A stretch of 64,000 nt of DNA from Incurvaria masculella. Its lineage: Eukaryota > Arthropoda > Insecta > Lepidoptera > Incurvariidae. Both the position numbers and the translations under genes were made by a program. Within the stretch, counting starts at the first letter, position 1. Every line of letters begins with the position of its first letter. Below the pieces are notes generated by a model that saw only the letters and a program-made list of their open reading frames with translations, did not search any database and was not told where the DNA came from. This document shows positions 1 through 10,409 of this stretch, in pieces. Location: assembly GCA_946894095.1 (NCBI GenBank), contig OX335653.1, positions 11,599,001-11,663,000 of the forward strand. Reading direction: 5' to 3'.

Positions 1-266
1 GTGGTAACGAGCACGGTTATGATCAAATAGAATACAATAAAATGTTATTACTTATTTCAATGAAGACCTTCATTTTCTTCTTTACGTATTATCCTTGTTT
101 TCAGAAAATATCATTATTTCGCAATCCTGAGCATATTTCCGAACCCAATAATTCAGTCACCTCCATTCAACTTTTGTCCTTCGGCCCATGTGGCAAAGTT
201 GCTTTCATTTCATGCAAGTACACAAACGAAAGCCTGTTTGCCACTATTAGAGTCGGGCAGGGGTCA

Positions 267-619
267 GAGCCGGTAGTCTAAGTTGTCACCTAAATTGGCG
301 TTACGGCAAACCGATCGACTGGCGTTTTCAAATGTATGGAGAAATTGAAGAGCGCGCGCAGCGGGCGTTAAGCGAACTAACATTTGCGAGTCCGAGCTTG
401 ATTTGACAGCTTACTCAACGTTGCCGTAAATACGTCGACGTTGCCGTTTACGTCCACTCCGCGTTTTCATACAAATCGGAAGTCCGCGTTTGACTTTGAC
501 AGCTTGAAGAAGTAAAACCACAGAATATCTAGTAAAAACTTGTATGGAGTTTGGAGAAAACGCCAGTCGATCGGTTTGCCGTAAACGCCAATTTAGGTGA
601 GAACTTAGACTACCGGCTC
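267..619. mobile_element. MITE-like element with ~60 bp terminal inverted repeats
   Basis: The left end (from gagccggtag, 267) and the right end (to ctaccggctc, 619) are inverted copies over about 60 bp. Both arms contain cggcaaaccgatcgactggc or its complement, with only two or three differences. The interior (about 230 bp) is GC-richer than the flank and has no ORF of note. A non-autonomous DNA transposon is the simplest reading. A target duplication is not clear: tca lies at 264-266 and 618-620 but overlaps the arm. The superfamily is not assigned. Confidence 0.8.
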
Positions 620-1019
620 AGGACAGATAACGGGACATATATTATTATCAAAACATTCGAGCGCTGACTGTAGGTACTTAACTCCTCGGCAAGGCGTTGA
701 TTAGATGCAATCCGATTTTGGGCCTCGCATAAATTTAAGAAGGGTCGTTGGTAAAGCGAAAGGAGACGTTGTGACAACAGTTTCTTCAGTAGGGATAATA
801 GACGCGGTTCATCTTTCAAGATTAATATTTGTATATTATTATATTAAATATCATTATGGTTCAAGATTATTATTATTATTATTCACATTATATATTTGTT
901 TAACTAATTCTAGGTTTATATTATCTAATAAAAAACATACAAAATCGTAGCCTTCAAAAATATAAACCTAAAACTGTATTTAACCTTAGGGAGGTCCCAC
1001 CTGGGACAAATCCAATAAG
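620..1019. other. Unassigned AT-rich spacer with a minus-strand ORF
   Basis: A 69-codon minus-strand frame at 610-819 has a protein-like stretch (AQNRIASNQRLAEELSTYSQ), but I do not recognise it and it has no visible splice or promoter context. It may be debris of the non-LTR relic immediately to the right, which lies on the same strand. The rest (830-960) is low-complexity AT-rich sequence. Confidence 0.3.
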
Positions 1020-1345
1020 GCCGCTCCGAGCTACAGAGACAGAAACGAACGATTCTCGTGTTCGAGAGCAGAACCGCTTTCTGCATCTGGAATCGGAGCC
1101 CAATATCGATGTCTAATCTTTATAATTGTTTGGCCAAATTCTTTGGAACAACGCCGTTCGTAGACATAACAATTGGCACGATGGTGGTTTTCCGTGCACG
1201 CCTCATGGCGGTAACCTCGTGGGCCAGGTCTAAATATTTCATTAGCTTTTCATTTTCGGCCCTGTCGAGGTTTTCGTCATGTGGTATTGTTATGTCTACG
1301 AGGAAGATCTCGTTGGACTTGGGATCGACCAAGACAATATCAGGC
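1020..1345 (-). pseudogene. Non-LTR retrotransposon ORF C-terminal relic
   Basis: The minus strand encodes a frame reading VDITIPHDENLDRAENEKLM, then KYLDLAHEV, and after one in-frame stop continues with IQMQKAV-like text (FQMQKAVLLSNTRIVRF). This block is typical of the tail of insect site-specific-type non-LTR polyproteins, where it follows the reverse transcriptase. The RT itself is absent, so the copy is 5' truncated, and the stop after NLAKQL shows decay. The exact clade (R2/R4-like is my guess) cannot be fixed without a search. No host function is implied. Confidence 0.6.
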
Positions 1346-1767
1346 TCGTTGCACTTGATTGTCTTATCGGTTTGTATTGTATTTTTATTATTATTATTTA
1401 TTTTGTGTATATTTAAGTGCGATCATTGGTTTCAGAAGAATCCCATTTTTAAGGGGGTAACTAATGGGTGTACGTTTCCAAAAATACCTATAAATTTTAA
1501 CTGTAAATCAAAATACATCGACATTTAAAAATATGACGTAAATTCTTTGTTAACAAAATTAATAATGACAATCCTTTAGCGTATCAGGCTGTTTCAAAAA
1601 CCAAAAATGTATTCAAATACACTTATAATTTAGATGACGAATAAAATAATTAAAGTATTTAAAATATTTTGGACATTGGCATATTTACACACGCAACAAC
1701 AGTGCTTATACCTATTCAAATTGTATAACTGGGTCAGAAACTGGCACATTTCACAGGTCCAGTATAT
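1346..1767. other. AT-rich spacer, nothing recognised
   Basis: Low-complexity AT-rich sequence. The short ORFs here look like chance. Confidence 0.5.
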
Positions 1768-2105
1768 ACCCCAGGTAGTTGTTGTGGCCCAGAGATTTCC
1801 GTGATTCATTAAATCTGGGTTCAATACCCGCACCGTTCGTGCACCACTTTCTTTCTCTGTCTGGTGGATAAATACATTTCGTCACGCCTTAGCTGCTCCA
1901 TAGTTCAGAATCCATTTAAAATTGCAAGCCCCCTTAGGCTGAAGCTCGCTCGGTTTGGTAACATCGCATTTGATGAAAAGGTCGAAACGGCAATTAAAAT
2001 TATCCGCGTTACCATCCAGTTCAATGTAGGCGTTATCAAAAAAGGAAGGTCCTGGCATGGCACCTAAATCCTTCGGGAATGCGGTGTGTTGGGCACGATG
2101 TTTGA
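1768..2105 (+). mobile_element. Decayed tRNA-headed SINE copy
   Basis: A B-box-like gggttcaatac at about 1808 follows a GC-poor head. The body then matches the full-length copy at 6616: ttcgtcacg, then cgcattt-gatgaaaag, then ccatccagttcaatgtag, then aaggtcctggcatggcacct, ending near gtgttgggc. Many substitutions and small gaps mark it as old. The terminal segment and A tail are missing. Confidence 0.65.
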
Positions 2106-2788
2106 CTGAACATTTCGATGCGAACATTTAGCCGAAGGACCAATAGTTAAAAATCATTGCATTTAACCCTAAAGTTAGTATTTATGTGGAACTAGCGACC
2201 CGCTTAAGTTCCGCACAGGACGCACTCATTATTTATTTTGATTAAATCACAATCGATCACACCGTTTTGGAACATAAAAACACGTGATTTTTATATATTT
2301 AGATTTGTTTGTTTATATTTTGATTATATGCGCCCTCGCATTGAAGTTCGATGATACAAACTACATTTAATAAAATGTTCTTTTTCGAGAGCTTTCCGTG
2401 CTCGTTTCTTCACATTTAAAATAAACTAATTGTGACTGTACAAAATAAGTACAGTCTTGATAAATGGTACATTAAGCATGAAATGACGAGCGATATGCGC
2501 AGTGATCCGGCAGGCTCAATGGAGCCCGATGCCTGCGACATTAGCGAATAAAACTACGGCGCCCTGCTATCTCTCCGTTCACACCTCGCAAGCATTGCTT
2601 GCCACAGTAACCATTTCCACCAATAGTAGAGAACTATACTCAGAGCCTCGGACTGGAAGGGTGCATAGCAAACGTAACATCACTCTAGTATGGTCAGGGA
2701 ATATGAAGTTTTGTTTATGTTCATTCCGTATTGGAATTCATATTACCCTAACTAGACAGATATATATGTTTTTTATTAAGCGTGCGTA
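2106..2788. other. Spacer, nothing recognised
   Basis: No convincing coding or RNA feature. The 95-codon plus-strand ORF at 2502-2789 runs into the neighbouring SINE and looks fortuitous. Confidence 0.45.
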
Positions 2789-3048
2789 GGTAAAACTTTA
2801 GGTCCCCTTCCTCTACTAGGTGGTAGGGTTTAAGCCCGCCAGGGTTGGTAACATCGCATTGGATGAAAAGATGGTCGAAGCGGCAATGAAAATTGTCCGT
2901 GTTTTCCATCCAATTCAATGTAGCCGTGCTCATAAAAGGGAAGGTCCTGGTATGGCACCTAATTCCTTCGGAAATATGGTGTTTTGGGCTAATATCATAA
3001 AGGTAGTTGTGTGGTATTGTCCATCCATGTCAGGTCGCATAAAAAAAC
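2789..3048 (+). mobile_element. Head-truncated SINE copy
   Basis: Starts within the shared body (ggtccccttcctctactagg) and runs to caggtcgcataaaaaaa at 3048. It includes the body blocks gcattggatgaaaagatgg, gcggcaatgaaaattgtccg and gaaggtcctgg. The tRNA-like head is absent, consistent with 5' truncation during reverse transcription. The sequence is close to the copies at 6616 and 39052. Confidence 0.8.
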
Positions 3049-4341
3049 ATTAAATACGTAGAAATATTGATGCATCGATTTTTTTTTTATTTTTTTTTTT
3101 TTTAATGTTTAAGTCAGGGGATACTACATTGCAATTTTATTGATAAAATAAATATTGTTTTGTTAATATTTTTCGATTACTTGTATTAGCCATAAAAGAA
3201 ATTAGAAATGATTTTTTGCACATTATTATTTTATTGCATTTCGAAATATAAATCAATAAATCATATTTATGAGATGATATTGTAATAAAACTATTTAATC
3301 GTTTAAAAAAACTTAACATCTACTCTTAAGAGGTAAACATTTATGAAATGATTACGAAAAAACATACGTTTTCGTACAAGCCTCTGTTTTCAACGAAAAT
3401 TAAATAATCGGCAGTTAAGCAAGAACACATTATTTTACGAAACAAAGCTTTCAAAAGAACTTTGTTATTTGCGGTCCGATAGGCATAATTCGCCACTGAT
3501 ATCCAGAACCGGATACTGTGGTAAGGCAGGGCAGGGGGCCGACAGCCGGTTAATACCATCTCGCCCGCTCTCAACCCGACGGGCCCGTCCGCTGCCACCG
3601 AATGAAATAATGCCCTTAATATTTGAAAAGTTGGTCCCCGTAAGTTTCTGTTATTTAATATCTCATAAAGTCTTCTCGAGTGCTCCACTAAGGCATTATG
3701 AGCATGCTAGAGTGTTTGTGAATACTTAAAGAGTTATCACCGCCCTTGTGATAAGGTGATAAATTATTTGGGTCACTCAAATTGTAATCCTTGCTGAAGC
3801 TCTTTGAGTTTATAGTTGTAACAACTATCCTAGTTATTAGGTGGTTGCAAGACGTATCCTTGATCAAATATTTGAGGATTTAATTGTGCCTAAATTAGAT
3901 AAAGTTTTCTGTCCGCTTTTGTATTTTTTAAATCAAGAATCCCTTAACAGATTTTGATATGGTTTGCATTTTCTTTAGCCTTATTCTTCTCATTAATTAT
4001 ACTTACTTACCATCACGCTGAACCTCCTTAGGGAAGTCTGGGTAAACACGGATCAAGCAGTAAATTATAAGAACCTTTGCCTAATATTTTTTTATACTAA
4101 GGTTATGAAACAAAAAAGTCGGCGTTTGAACTGTCCCTTCTAATCAATCAATAATAATTTAATAAAAAATATTATGAATGTATGTTGATTGCAATAAATT
4201 TCACGCACACGTTGGATGATATGTACTTGTACGAAATTTGGCAGTTATAATTTCGATAATCCTGGAATACGCAAACCTGAGGCTTATTGCCAAAAGGTCA
4301 ATCAATTTCTTTAAAGACTTATCACCAACCTGGTGTTAATT
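3049..4341. other. Spacer with a small GC-rich patch
   Basis: Mostly AT-rich, with a T-run near 3080-3103. A GC-richer patch at about 3520-3600 lies inside a 115-codon minus-strand ORF (3341-3688) that resembles nothing I know and has AT-rich ends, so I do not call it a gene. Nothing else is supported. Confidence 0.4.
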
Positions 4342-4536
4342 CTATAAAGAAGAAGGGGTATAATTTGACACATGAGTAATGCTGGAACCCCATTCCCATT
4401 TCTTGTCTTCGAGTCCATTCATCTCATGTACTCTCCACCATTTGGCGATCAATTCGATAAGTACGTGACGGTTGAACAACAGGCGCCGCACTGTGCAGGG
4501 TGTCCCCCGCGGGTCGCCAGCAGCGCCTGCGAACAA
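4342..4536 (-). other. Unassigned 64-codon frame, protein-like
   Basis: The minus-strand frame includes HVLIELIAKWWRVHEMNGLE followed by DKKWEWGSS. This is unusually rich in W, E and K for random AT-rich DNA and may be a decayed transposon or host exon. On the same strand ttcgcag precedes the GC-rich start like a splice acceptor, but no matching donor is seen. Function unknown. Confidence 0.25.
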
Positions 4537-4690
4537 CTTTCACACGATTTAAGAGACACCATGTACGCTAACAGTAAAGTAAGGATAGGACCACTCTTAA
4601 ACTTTATTATTTTATCCTACTTTTAATAAATAAAGTAATTATTATTTTTTGCGTTTTTCAGCTTTGATTTCTTATAGATTATCGATATTA

Positions 4691-5087
4691 TCGCGCTGTC
4701 GACGTCATAATAATGTTCGCCGGACGTGCGGCCAGTCGCGCTACAAGCCATCGTTAGTTACTGGAGTCCGTGCCGGCGGCACACGGCATGGCGCCGGCGC
4801 ATTCGGACGTGCCACACTACAAAAATGAACAGTTGAAAAAATAAAAAAAATATCTTAAAATTAAATGTGATGAGTCCGAAGTCGTATCCACAACATTCCG
4901 GGTTAGCAAGGCGTTTAGAACATAAATCGCTTGGTGTCGGCAGCGACGCCTCGCGCTGTCGACGTCATAAAAATGGTCGCCGGACGTGCGGCCAGTCGCG
5001 CTACACGCCATCATTAGTTACTGGAGTCCGTGCTGGCGGCACACGGCGCGGCGCGGCGCGCGCCGGCGCACGCGGACGTGCCGCACT
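4691..5087. repeat. Directly duplicated ~130 bp GC-rich block
   Basis: The segment beginning cgcgctgtcgacgtcataa at about 4691 recurs at 4952 (261 bp offset) and runs through gtgcggccagtcgcgctaca, ttagttactggagtccgtgc and gcggacgtgcc-type text to about 5087. Divergence is modest. The second copy has an expanded gcgcggcg run. The units are separated by about 130 bp of unrelated AT-rich sequence (4820-4951). The ORF at 4867-5115 is a by-product of the GC content. Confidence 0.85.
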
Positions 5088-5202
5088 GAATCTCCTGGAG
5101 GGGCATCTGCTGTGAAGAAAAATCTTAAACGGACGATCGAAGGGAAGCGATTCGTTTGTGATGAAATACGAAATATCATTTATAAATTTATGTACTATAT
5201 TT

Positions 5203-5535
5203 GTACAGCCCGTGGTCTAGGGGCTAGAGGACTTGCCTTTCTTGCGAGAAGTCTGAGTTCAAATCGTCGCCCCGGTCGTGCACCACTTTCGTTCTCTTTC
5301 TCAGTTTGATAAGTGCTTTAACAGCTGTTTCATGGTTTGGAACCTACGTAAATCTGTAAGTTTCATTACTACTTCTATACATTGGAGCGGCCATGATAAA
5401 TTGACCGTCTTTTCCTTCCAGTTTAATGTAGCCGTGCTCATAAAAGGAAGGTCCTGGCACCTGATTCCTGCGGGAATATGGTGCATTGGGATAATATCAT
5501 AACGGTATTTATGTGGTGTTAGCCATCCCAGGAAA
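5203..5535 (+). mobile_element. tRNA-headed SINE copy, divergent
   Basis: The head reads gtacagcccgtggtctaggg with an A-box-like core, and gttcaaatcg is a weak B box. It is followed by the shared gtgcaccactttcgttctc and the body segments gtttaatgtagccgtgctca and aaaggaaggtcctggcacc. The body is internally shortened (the trailing gccgcc to gaagcggcaatg portion is degraded). The head is of the same subtype as the copy at 44504 (aggggctagaggacttgcc in both). Confidence 0.75.
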
Positions 5536-6615
5536 ACGTGTGCCTTCCGGGTCCGCTAATTCTGTTTGATCACCAAGCAAATTGTCGGTCGACTCGATCT
5601 TTGCACTATTGGCTGTGATGATTCGACCATCGAATTTAGAGCGTGATGCGGATCAAATTCCGTACCGTTAAATTTGACGTTGATTGGGCTAAGTGACAGT
5701 TTAAAGTAACACCCTATATCGTCCATAAGGAAAATGTCTGTATCTAAACAAAAAGTAATTGCGTAACAAAGTAATGAAAGATAATACAAATTCAATTCAC
5801 ACATACCAGATTAAAACTGGAGACAAATATCGTCTCATTGTTGTAGTGTCCAAAAAGTCAGAAATCACGTAAGAGTTTTCGAGCACAGAAAATATAATAA
5901 ATAGAGCGCTTATATCAGTATGTCATTTCAATATAAATATTATAATATTTATGATAATCCTCTAAAATTCAATATTCAACATCTAAAGAGCCTAAAATTT
6001 TCGTAAAATATGTTCAAACTGACCAAAATTCCCTTGGTCTTTTAGTGGAATATTACCCGATTTTGTAGAAAATTTTCAAAATTCTCGGCTTCTGAACGAT
6101 ATTCCTAACTTTTTCTATTTGCCATTACTGAATCCGATACAAATGCTTCAATACCAGTAATACGTATAGTTTTCAAGAAAAAAAGGTCATTTTATTTCCG
6201 ATAATATCACAATACTGTAATGTGTTTAACTAGATACAGGTGTTTGGAGCTCTCTGGGATAAAATATTTGGCATAAAAGAAATAGATCATGATTCGATCA
6301 AACATAATTTTGTGAGTAGATGATATACGTACAATACCGATACTGAAAATGCAATTGATGTTATAATTCGGGCAGTGTTTAACTACTCCTCATTTAACCC
6401 TGCAAGAGTGTCTACTTAAATTGAAAAAACTGACTTTTATCCCACTGGTTATTATCAAAATTAACTATTTTCGGTTTTTTTTTCTTGTTACACCTTTCAT
6501 CGTTTTAAGCCCACATCACCTATAGATTTTTCTAAGTGCGTTTGCGAGGATGAATTTTTACACTTTAAAGGAATCGGAGACCTTAGTACGTATTTTATGC
6601 ATACATATACATTTT
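5536..6615. other. AT-rich spacer, nothing recognised
   Basis: Long AT-rich stretch without a supported gene. The 82-codon minus-strand ORF at 5556-5804 has no recognisable motif. Confidence 0.45.
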
Positions 6616-7030
6616 GAGCGGCTCGTAGCCTAGTGGCGCGGGGACTGGACTAGCGTACCAGAGGCCCGGGTTCAATACCAACTTGCACCACTGTCTTTCT
6701 CTTTCAAAGTTCGATAAGTGCATTTCGTCACGAATGCGAGCTGCTCCATGGTTCGGAATCCATGTAAAACTATAGGTCCCCTTCCCCTACTAGGTGGTGG
6801 GTTTAAGCCCGCCATGGTTGGTATCATCGCATTGGATGAAAAGATGGTCGAAGCGGCAATGAAAAATTGTCCGTGTTTTCCATCCAGTTCAATGTAGCCG
6901 TGCTCATAAAGGGAAGGTCCTGGCATGGAACCTAATTCCTTCGGGAATGTGGTGTATTGGGCTAATTTCATAACGGTAGTTGTGTGGTATTAGCCATCCA
7001 TGTCAGGTCGCATAAAAAATATATATATTA
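6616..7030 (+). mobile_element. Full-length tRNA-headed SINE
   Basis: Best reference copy of the tRNA-headed form. The head gagcggctcgtagcctagtg holds an A-box-like tagcctagtggc. The B box is in cccgggttcaatacc about 45 nt later. The body starts near 6738 with tggttcggaatccatg and includes ggtccccttcccctactagg, cgcattggatgaaaagatgg, aatgtagccgtgctcata and ggaatgtggtgtattgggct. It ends in caggtcgcataaaaaa and a short TA tail. The copy at 39052 is almost identical in the head, so this subfamily spread recently. It depends on a partner LINE for movement; which one is unknown. Confidence 0.9.
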
Positions 7031-7685
7031 GCTTGAAGTTGATACTTCTACCCATTCACGAGAAACAGGGTCTTGACGAACCCTCAGAGAGCCTATAATG
7101 GTTCGGTTTTTTTCTTTTTAGCTAGCGAACTCTGAAATAACTACAGTTTAAACTTTTTCAAAATAACAGTATAAGTTATAGTTAAATTTATGTTTTGAGT
7201 ATCGTTATTATAAAACAAGAGAAGGGTTTGATCAAATTTACCTAGTAATCGTAAGGATATTTGTCAAGGGGTAACATTTGGTTGATATAAATTATAGTTA
7301 ATGTTCGCCTTGCTCCACCAATAAAATACCAAAATTATTCCATAAAAACGATTCCGTGTCTACAATTTACCGATGAATTCAGCCGGGATGGGCGAGAATA
7401 TTTCTCGCGGGTTTTAGAGAGCGCGAGAAGCGTAGCGAGCCGGGTGTATCTGACAGCCGGTTACAACTGGTTACAACTCGTGAAATGAATCGACAAGACA
7501 TGACCGAGTGAGCTGGCCGCGTACGGTGGCCGCGTGACACTCGCCAATAGATCGACCGCTTGCTTTTACTAGCCGAGATGACTGTTGTATCGATTTAGAA
7601 AAATCACCGTTATTGCTTACATACATTGCAGCTTACATGCGGGGATACACTGGTTTCTCGAGGGGTAGACAGAGATAATAATAAA
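7031..7685. other. Spacer with a GC-rich island at 7380-7560
   Basis: The island includes agcgcgagaagcgtagcgag and ggccgcgtacggtggccgcg but no sizeable ORF. It could be a regulatory element. Flanks are AT-rich. Confidence 0.35.
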
Positions 7686-7689
7686 ACAA

Positions 7690-7775
7690 TATTTATAGGA
7701 CCTACACTTTTAAAAATGGTTACAAAAGGCGGGCTTAATGCCTAAGGGCATCTAACTACCAACCTTTGGGATGTA
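7690..7775 (-). mobile_element. Probable LINE 3'-end fragment with terminal stem-loop
   Basis: On the minus strand the text ggttggtagttagatgccct, then taggcattaagcccgcc, forms a short hairpin (atgcc / ggcat). This layout of a pyrimidine-rich start, hairpin and ...cgcctttt resembles the 3' ends of common lepidopteran non-LTR elements. Only the tail is present. Assignment rests on resemblance, not on coding sequence. Confidence 0.45.
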
Positions 7776-9360
7776 GAGAGAGGTACGTGGCGATACACAG
7801 AAATAATTAAGAGCATTTTAATAATAAGAAATACATAAATCACTATTTATATAAATAACAATAATATAAACATACATAAAAATATCTACATATATAAGAA
7901 TACTAAAATATAGATAAACAAAATACACATAAAGTATTTAAATAAATATAATTATATAAATACAGTTTTACAAGAGATCGCCATGAGGGATGATTGCAGC
8001 TTACTTATGACGCCACAAGGGATGCATGTATCTTTTTATACCTACATGCTTGGTATATGGTAGCACGAATTTGATCCTATTGAAGCACCTACATATTTAG
8101 TCATGGAAGTTCTTCCTGAGTATCCGGGCATACCAATTCCACCACTTTCGCTCTGTTCGTTTGCTTTTTCATTGTTAATCGAACTACTTTTATTCACATC
8201 AATAAACTAACTCCACCCAATACTTCACTTTTATAATAACTTTTTAACGATAAAATCAAGAACTTTCAGCAAAAAACTAAATAAGTACTCCGTGGTAAAT
8301 TAGCGGCATTAATTGCGCAGCAGTTATATCATAATATTGAAAAACTGTATGGTTGTTATCTAAGGTATGTTGAGATGATTTGAACATGCAGTATCAATAA
8401 GTGAAGAATGAATGACAAAACAAATTAATAGAGCGGAATTGTGTGGAACTATAATACTCGGGCTACCTAGAAGAACGTTGTTTTTACCAGATTGATGATA
8501 TAATTTGTAAAGGTTACGTAGCACCCGTAACCGTAGAGCATTTGTAAAGATAAGTATATCTGCACTAGAAAAAGTATTGGCACTCTATCACCTCCCTACA
8601 CGTCCGGGTAATCGGGGTTTTTGTATGTATGTGAATATATATTCTGGCATTATTCTGGACTCATATTCCAATAATCGAGTGGTAAATTAGTACCCCACAA
8701 CAATTCATCCGTTTCGGACTTTAGTTGTTATGTTTGTACGTAATGTAATAAACATTCGAAGTAGAAGCACTAAATCAATACTCCTCACATCACTAGCTCA
8801 TACTCGAGGCAGAGTAAAATGTGATATTCCTGAAAAATTTTAAACGTCCCTTTTTGTATTCACCACGGGACGAATCTAGCACTGGTACTATTGAACGTTG
8901 CGGCATTCGGGCTATACGGCGCCCATCGATCATTTGACAATTTTCAATGGCGATCGGAATTCGAAGCTGGATATCCATCAATACTTAACAGACTTATGGT
9001 GTTTCATCTGGAAATGTTCTTTTGTACTACTTGATAGTGTTATTATTTCAGTTTTAACTCAATAGTTAGTATTCCGAATGCATAGACAATATATATGTGA
9101 ATTCAAGTGCAGAGTTTACTTAAATGGATGTTAACTTTTATCATACCAATATTTAAAAAATTATATCAACGATTTTTATATCTGCCTACCCGGTTCCTCT
9201 ATTTTTAGCACATTTGTATTTCGAAAAAAAATCGTTTGAGGGATAAAGCTGGGAAGATCTTTAAATGATAAACAAAGATACAATTGAAACAATTCAGCGT
9301 TTTAAAAATAAATCCATTAAAATTGCAGTAATAACGCTTATATAAACACAGGCCCTCGCT
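7776..9360. other. AT-rich spacer
   Basis: 7800-7975 is very AT-rich. 7980-8210 and 8560-8980 are less so and may be old repeats. A 62-codon minus-strand ORF at 8793-8981 (includes IENCQMIDGRRIARMPQRS) is not recognised. Confidence 0.4.
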
Positions 9361-9372
9361 ATAATTTTCCAG

Positions 9373-9516
9373 ATGAGCGTACTAAAGCGAGCCGCTGCCG
9401 CTGCGGTGCAGCAGAGCAGAAGTCGAGCGGACCGCATTATGCAGAAGGCCGCAACACACTCGTCCGCACCAGCCGGTGGTGCGGCGACGACGTTAGTAGT
9501 GGTGGCGACGCTGTAA
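9373..9516 (+). CDS. Candidate 47-residue ORF or terminal exon
   Basis: A 47-codon frame starts at ATG 9373 and ends at TAA 9514-9516. It is sharply GC-rich inside AT-rich DNA. The ATG directly follows ataattttccag, which looks like a splice acceptor, so it could be a last coding exon whose frame continues from upstream rather than a start. The product is Ala/Arg/Gln/Ser rich in its first half (LKRAAAAAVQQSRSRADRIM), with a hydrophobic tail (LVVVATL). No domain is recognised. It would lie upstream of, and on the same strand as, the signal-peptide exon at 35004; a connection is not shown. A chance ORF in a GC island is the main alternative. Confidence 0.35.
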   Translation: MSVLKRAAAAAVQQSRSRADRIMQKAATHSSAPAGGAATTLVVVATL

Positions 9517-10409
9517 TTGAATCCCGTTCATTGTGCCCCATAATTTGCACTCACGGATAATCGTTGCGCAGATACGCTTTTAGAAAGATACCGCTTTAAT
9601 TGTTGTTTTTAACATCCTGTATTGTTATGTGATAGTATTTATTTCTATTTCAAAACAGCTATAATTAGGCCTGCTTTCAATTTACTACCTACAATAGAAA
9701 CAATATGTTTGACATGCATAGGCAAATAGATAGTTCTGCTGTGCTCATGAATGCTTTTATTCATGATGATTTTAAACAGGCTGTATACATACCTGATGAG
9801 AAATCCATGACCATTTTTTGCTTTTACAGTATAATAATAGTATATACTAGTTTGTTATCTCAAAATAAACCAAGATCGCGGACAAGATTTACTTTCGCTA
9901 TAGAGTTTTGAATAATATACTTGTATTAAATTCCACGTAAATATGATAACTTAAACTTTTTTTATATTAACACTGATTTTATTTCTAACATATCAATAAC
10001 ATAACAACGATCCAAATCATCATGGAGACTGAAATATATTACCAAATTAGATATTAACAATGTCATTTATGTTTTTGTTTTTTTTTGTTGAATTCAGAAT
10101 GAATCAAATGATTTTAAATCTTAAAGCATCCGGTGGGGTCATAAAGTTAAGCAAGATATATAAGTAACAGTGGTGGTCTCAGGTGTGATCCTTGGTATAC
10201 TCCGGATATAACTACTACGTTATTTGACTTAAAACATCCAATTCCTGTGTTTGGTTAAATATTACTACATCCAATCAATTTGAATGCCCAAAAAATTCAG
10301 CTTTGATAATAATATAACATGATTGACCCAAACAGTGCCTTTTCAAAGTCCATTTGAATATAGTTCACCGACCTGGCCATCATTATGCATGTTATGCAAG
10401 TAATCATTG
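9517..10409. other. AT-rich spacer
   Basis: No supported feature. The 68-codon ORF at 9705-9911 has no recognisable motif. Confidence 0.45.

Noticed and set aside
1808..1840. Possible functional tRNA gene from the B-box-like gggttcaatac
   Set aside because: No cloverleaf can be drawn and a SINE body follows, so it is a SINE head.
3341..3688. 115-codon minus-strand ORF
   Set aside because: No recognisable motif, AT-rich ends, and no splice or promoter context.
6672..6971. 99-codon minus-strand ORF
   Set aside because: Antisense frame of the full-length SINE. Similar peptides appear in other SINE copies.
10120..10200. Weak resemblance to 5S rRNA (aaagttaagcaagatat ... ctcaggtgtgatcc)
   Set aside because: Only the short gttaagcaa word matches well. 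The C-box part is poor and no SINE body follows, so it is probably chance.
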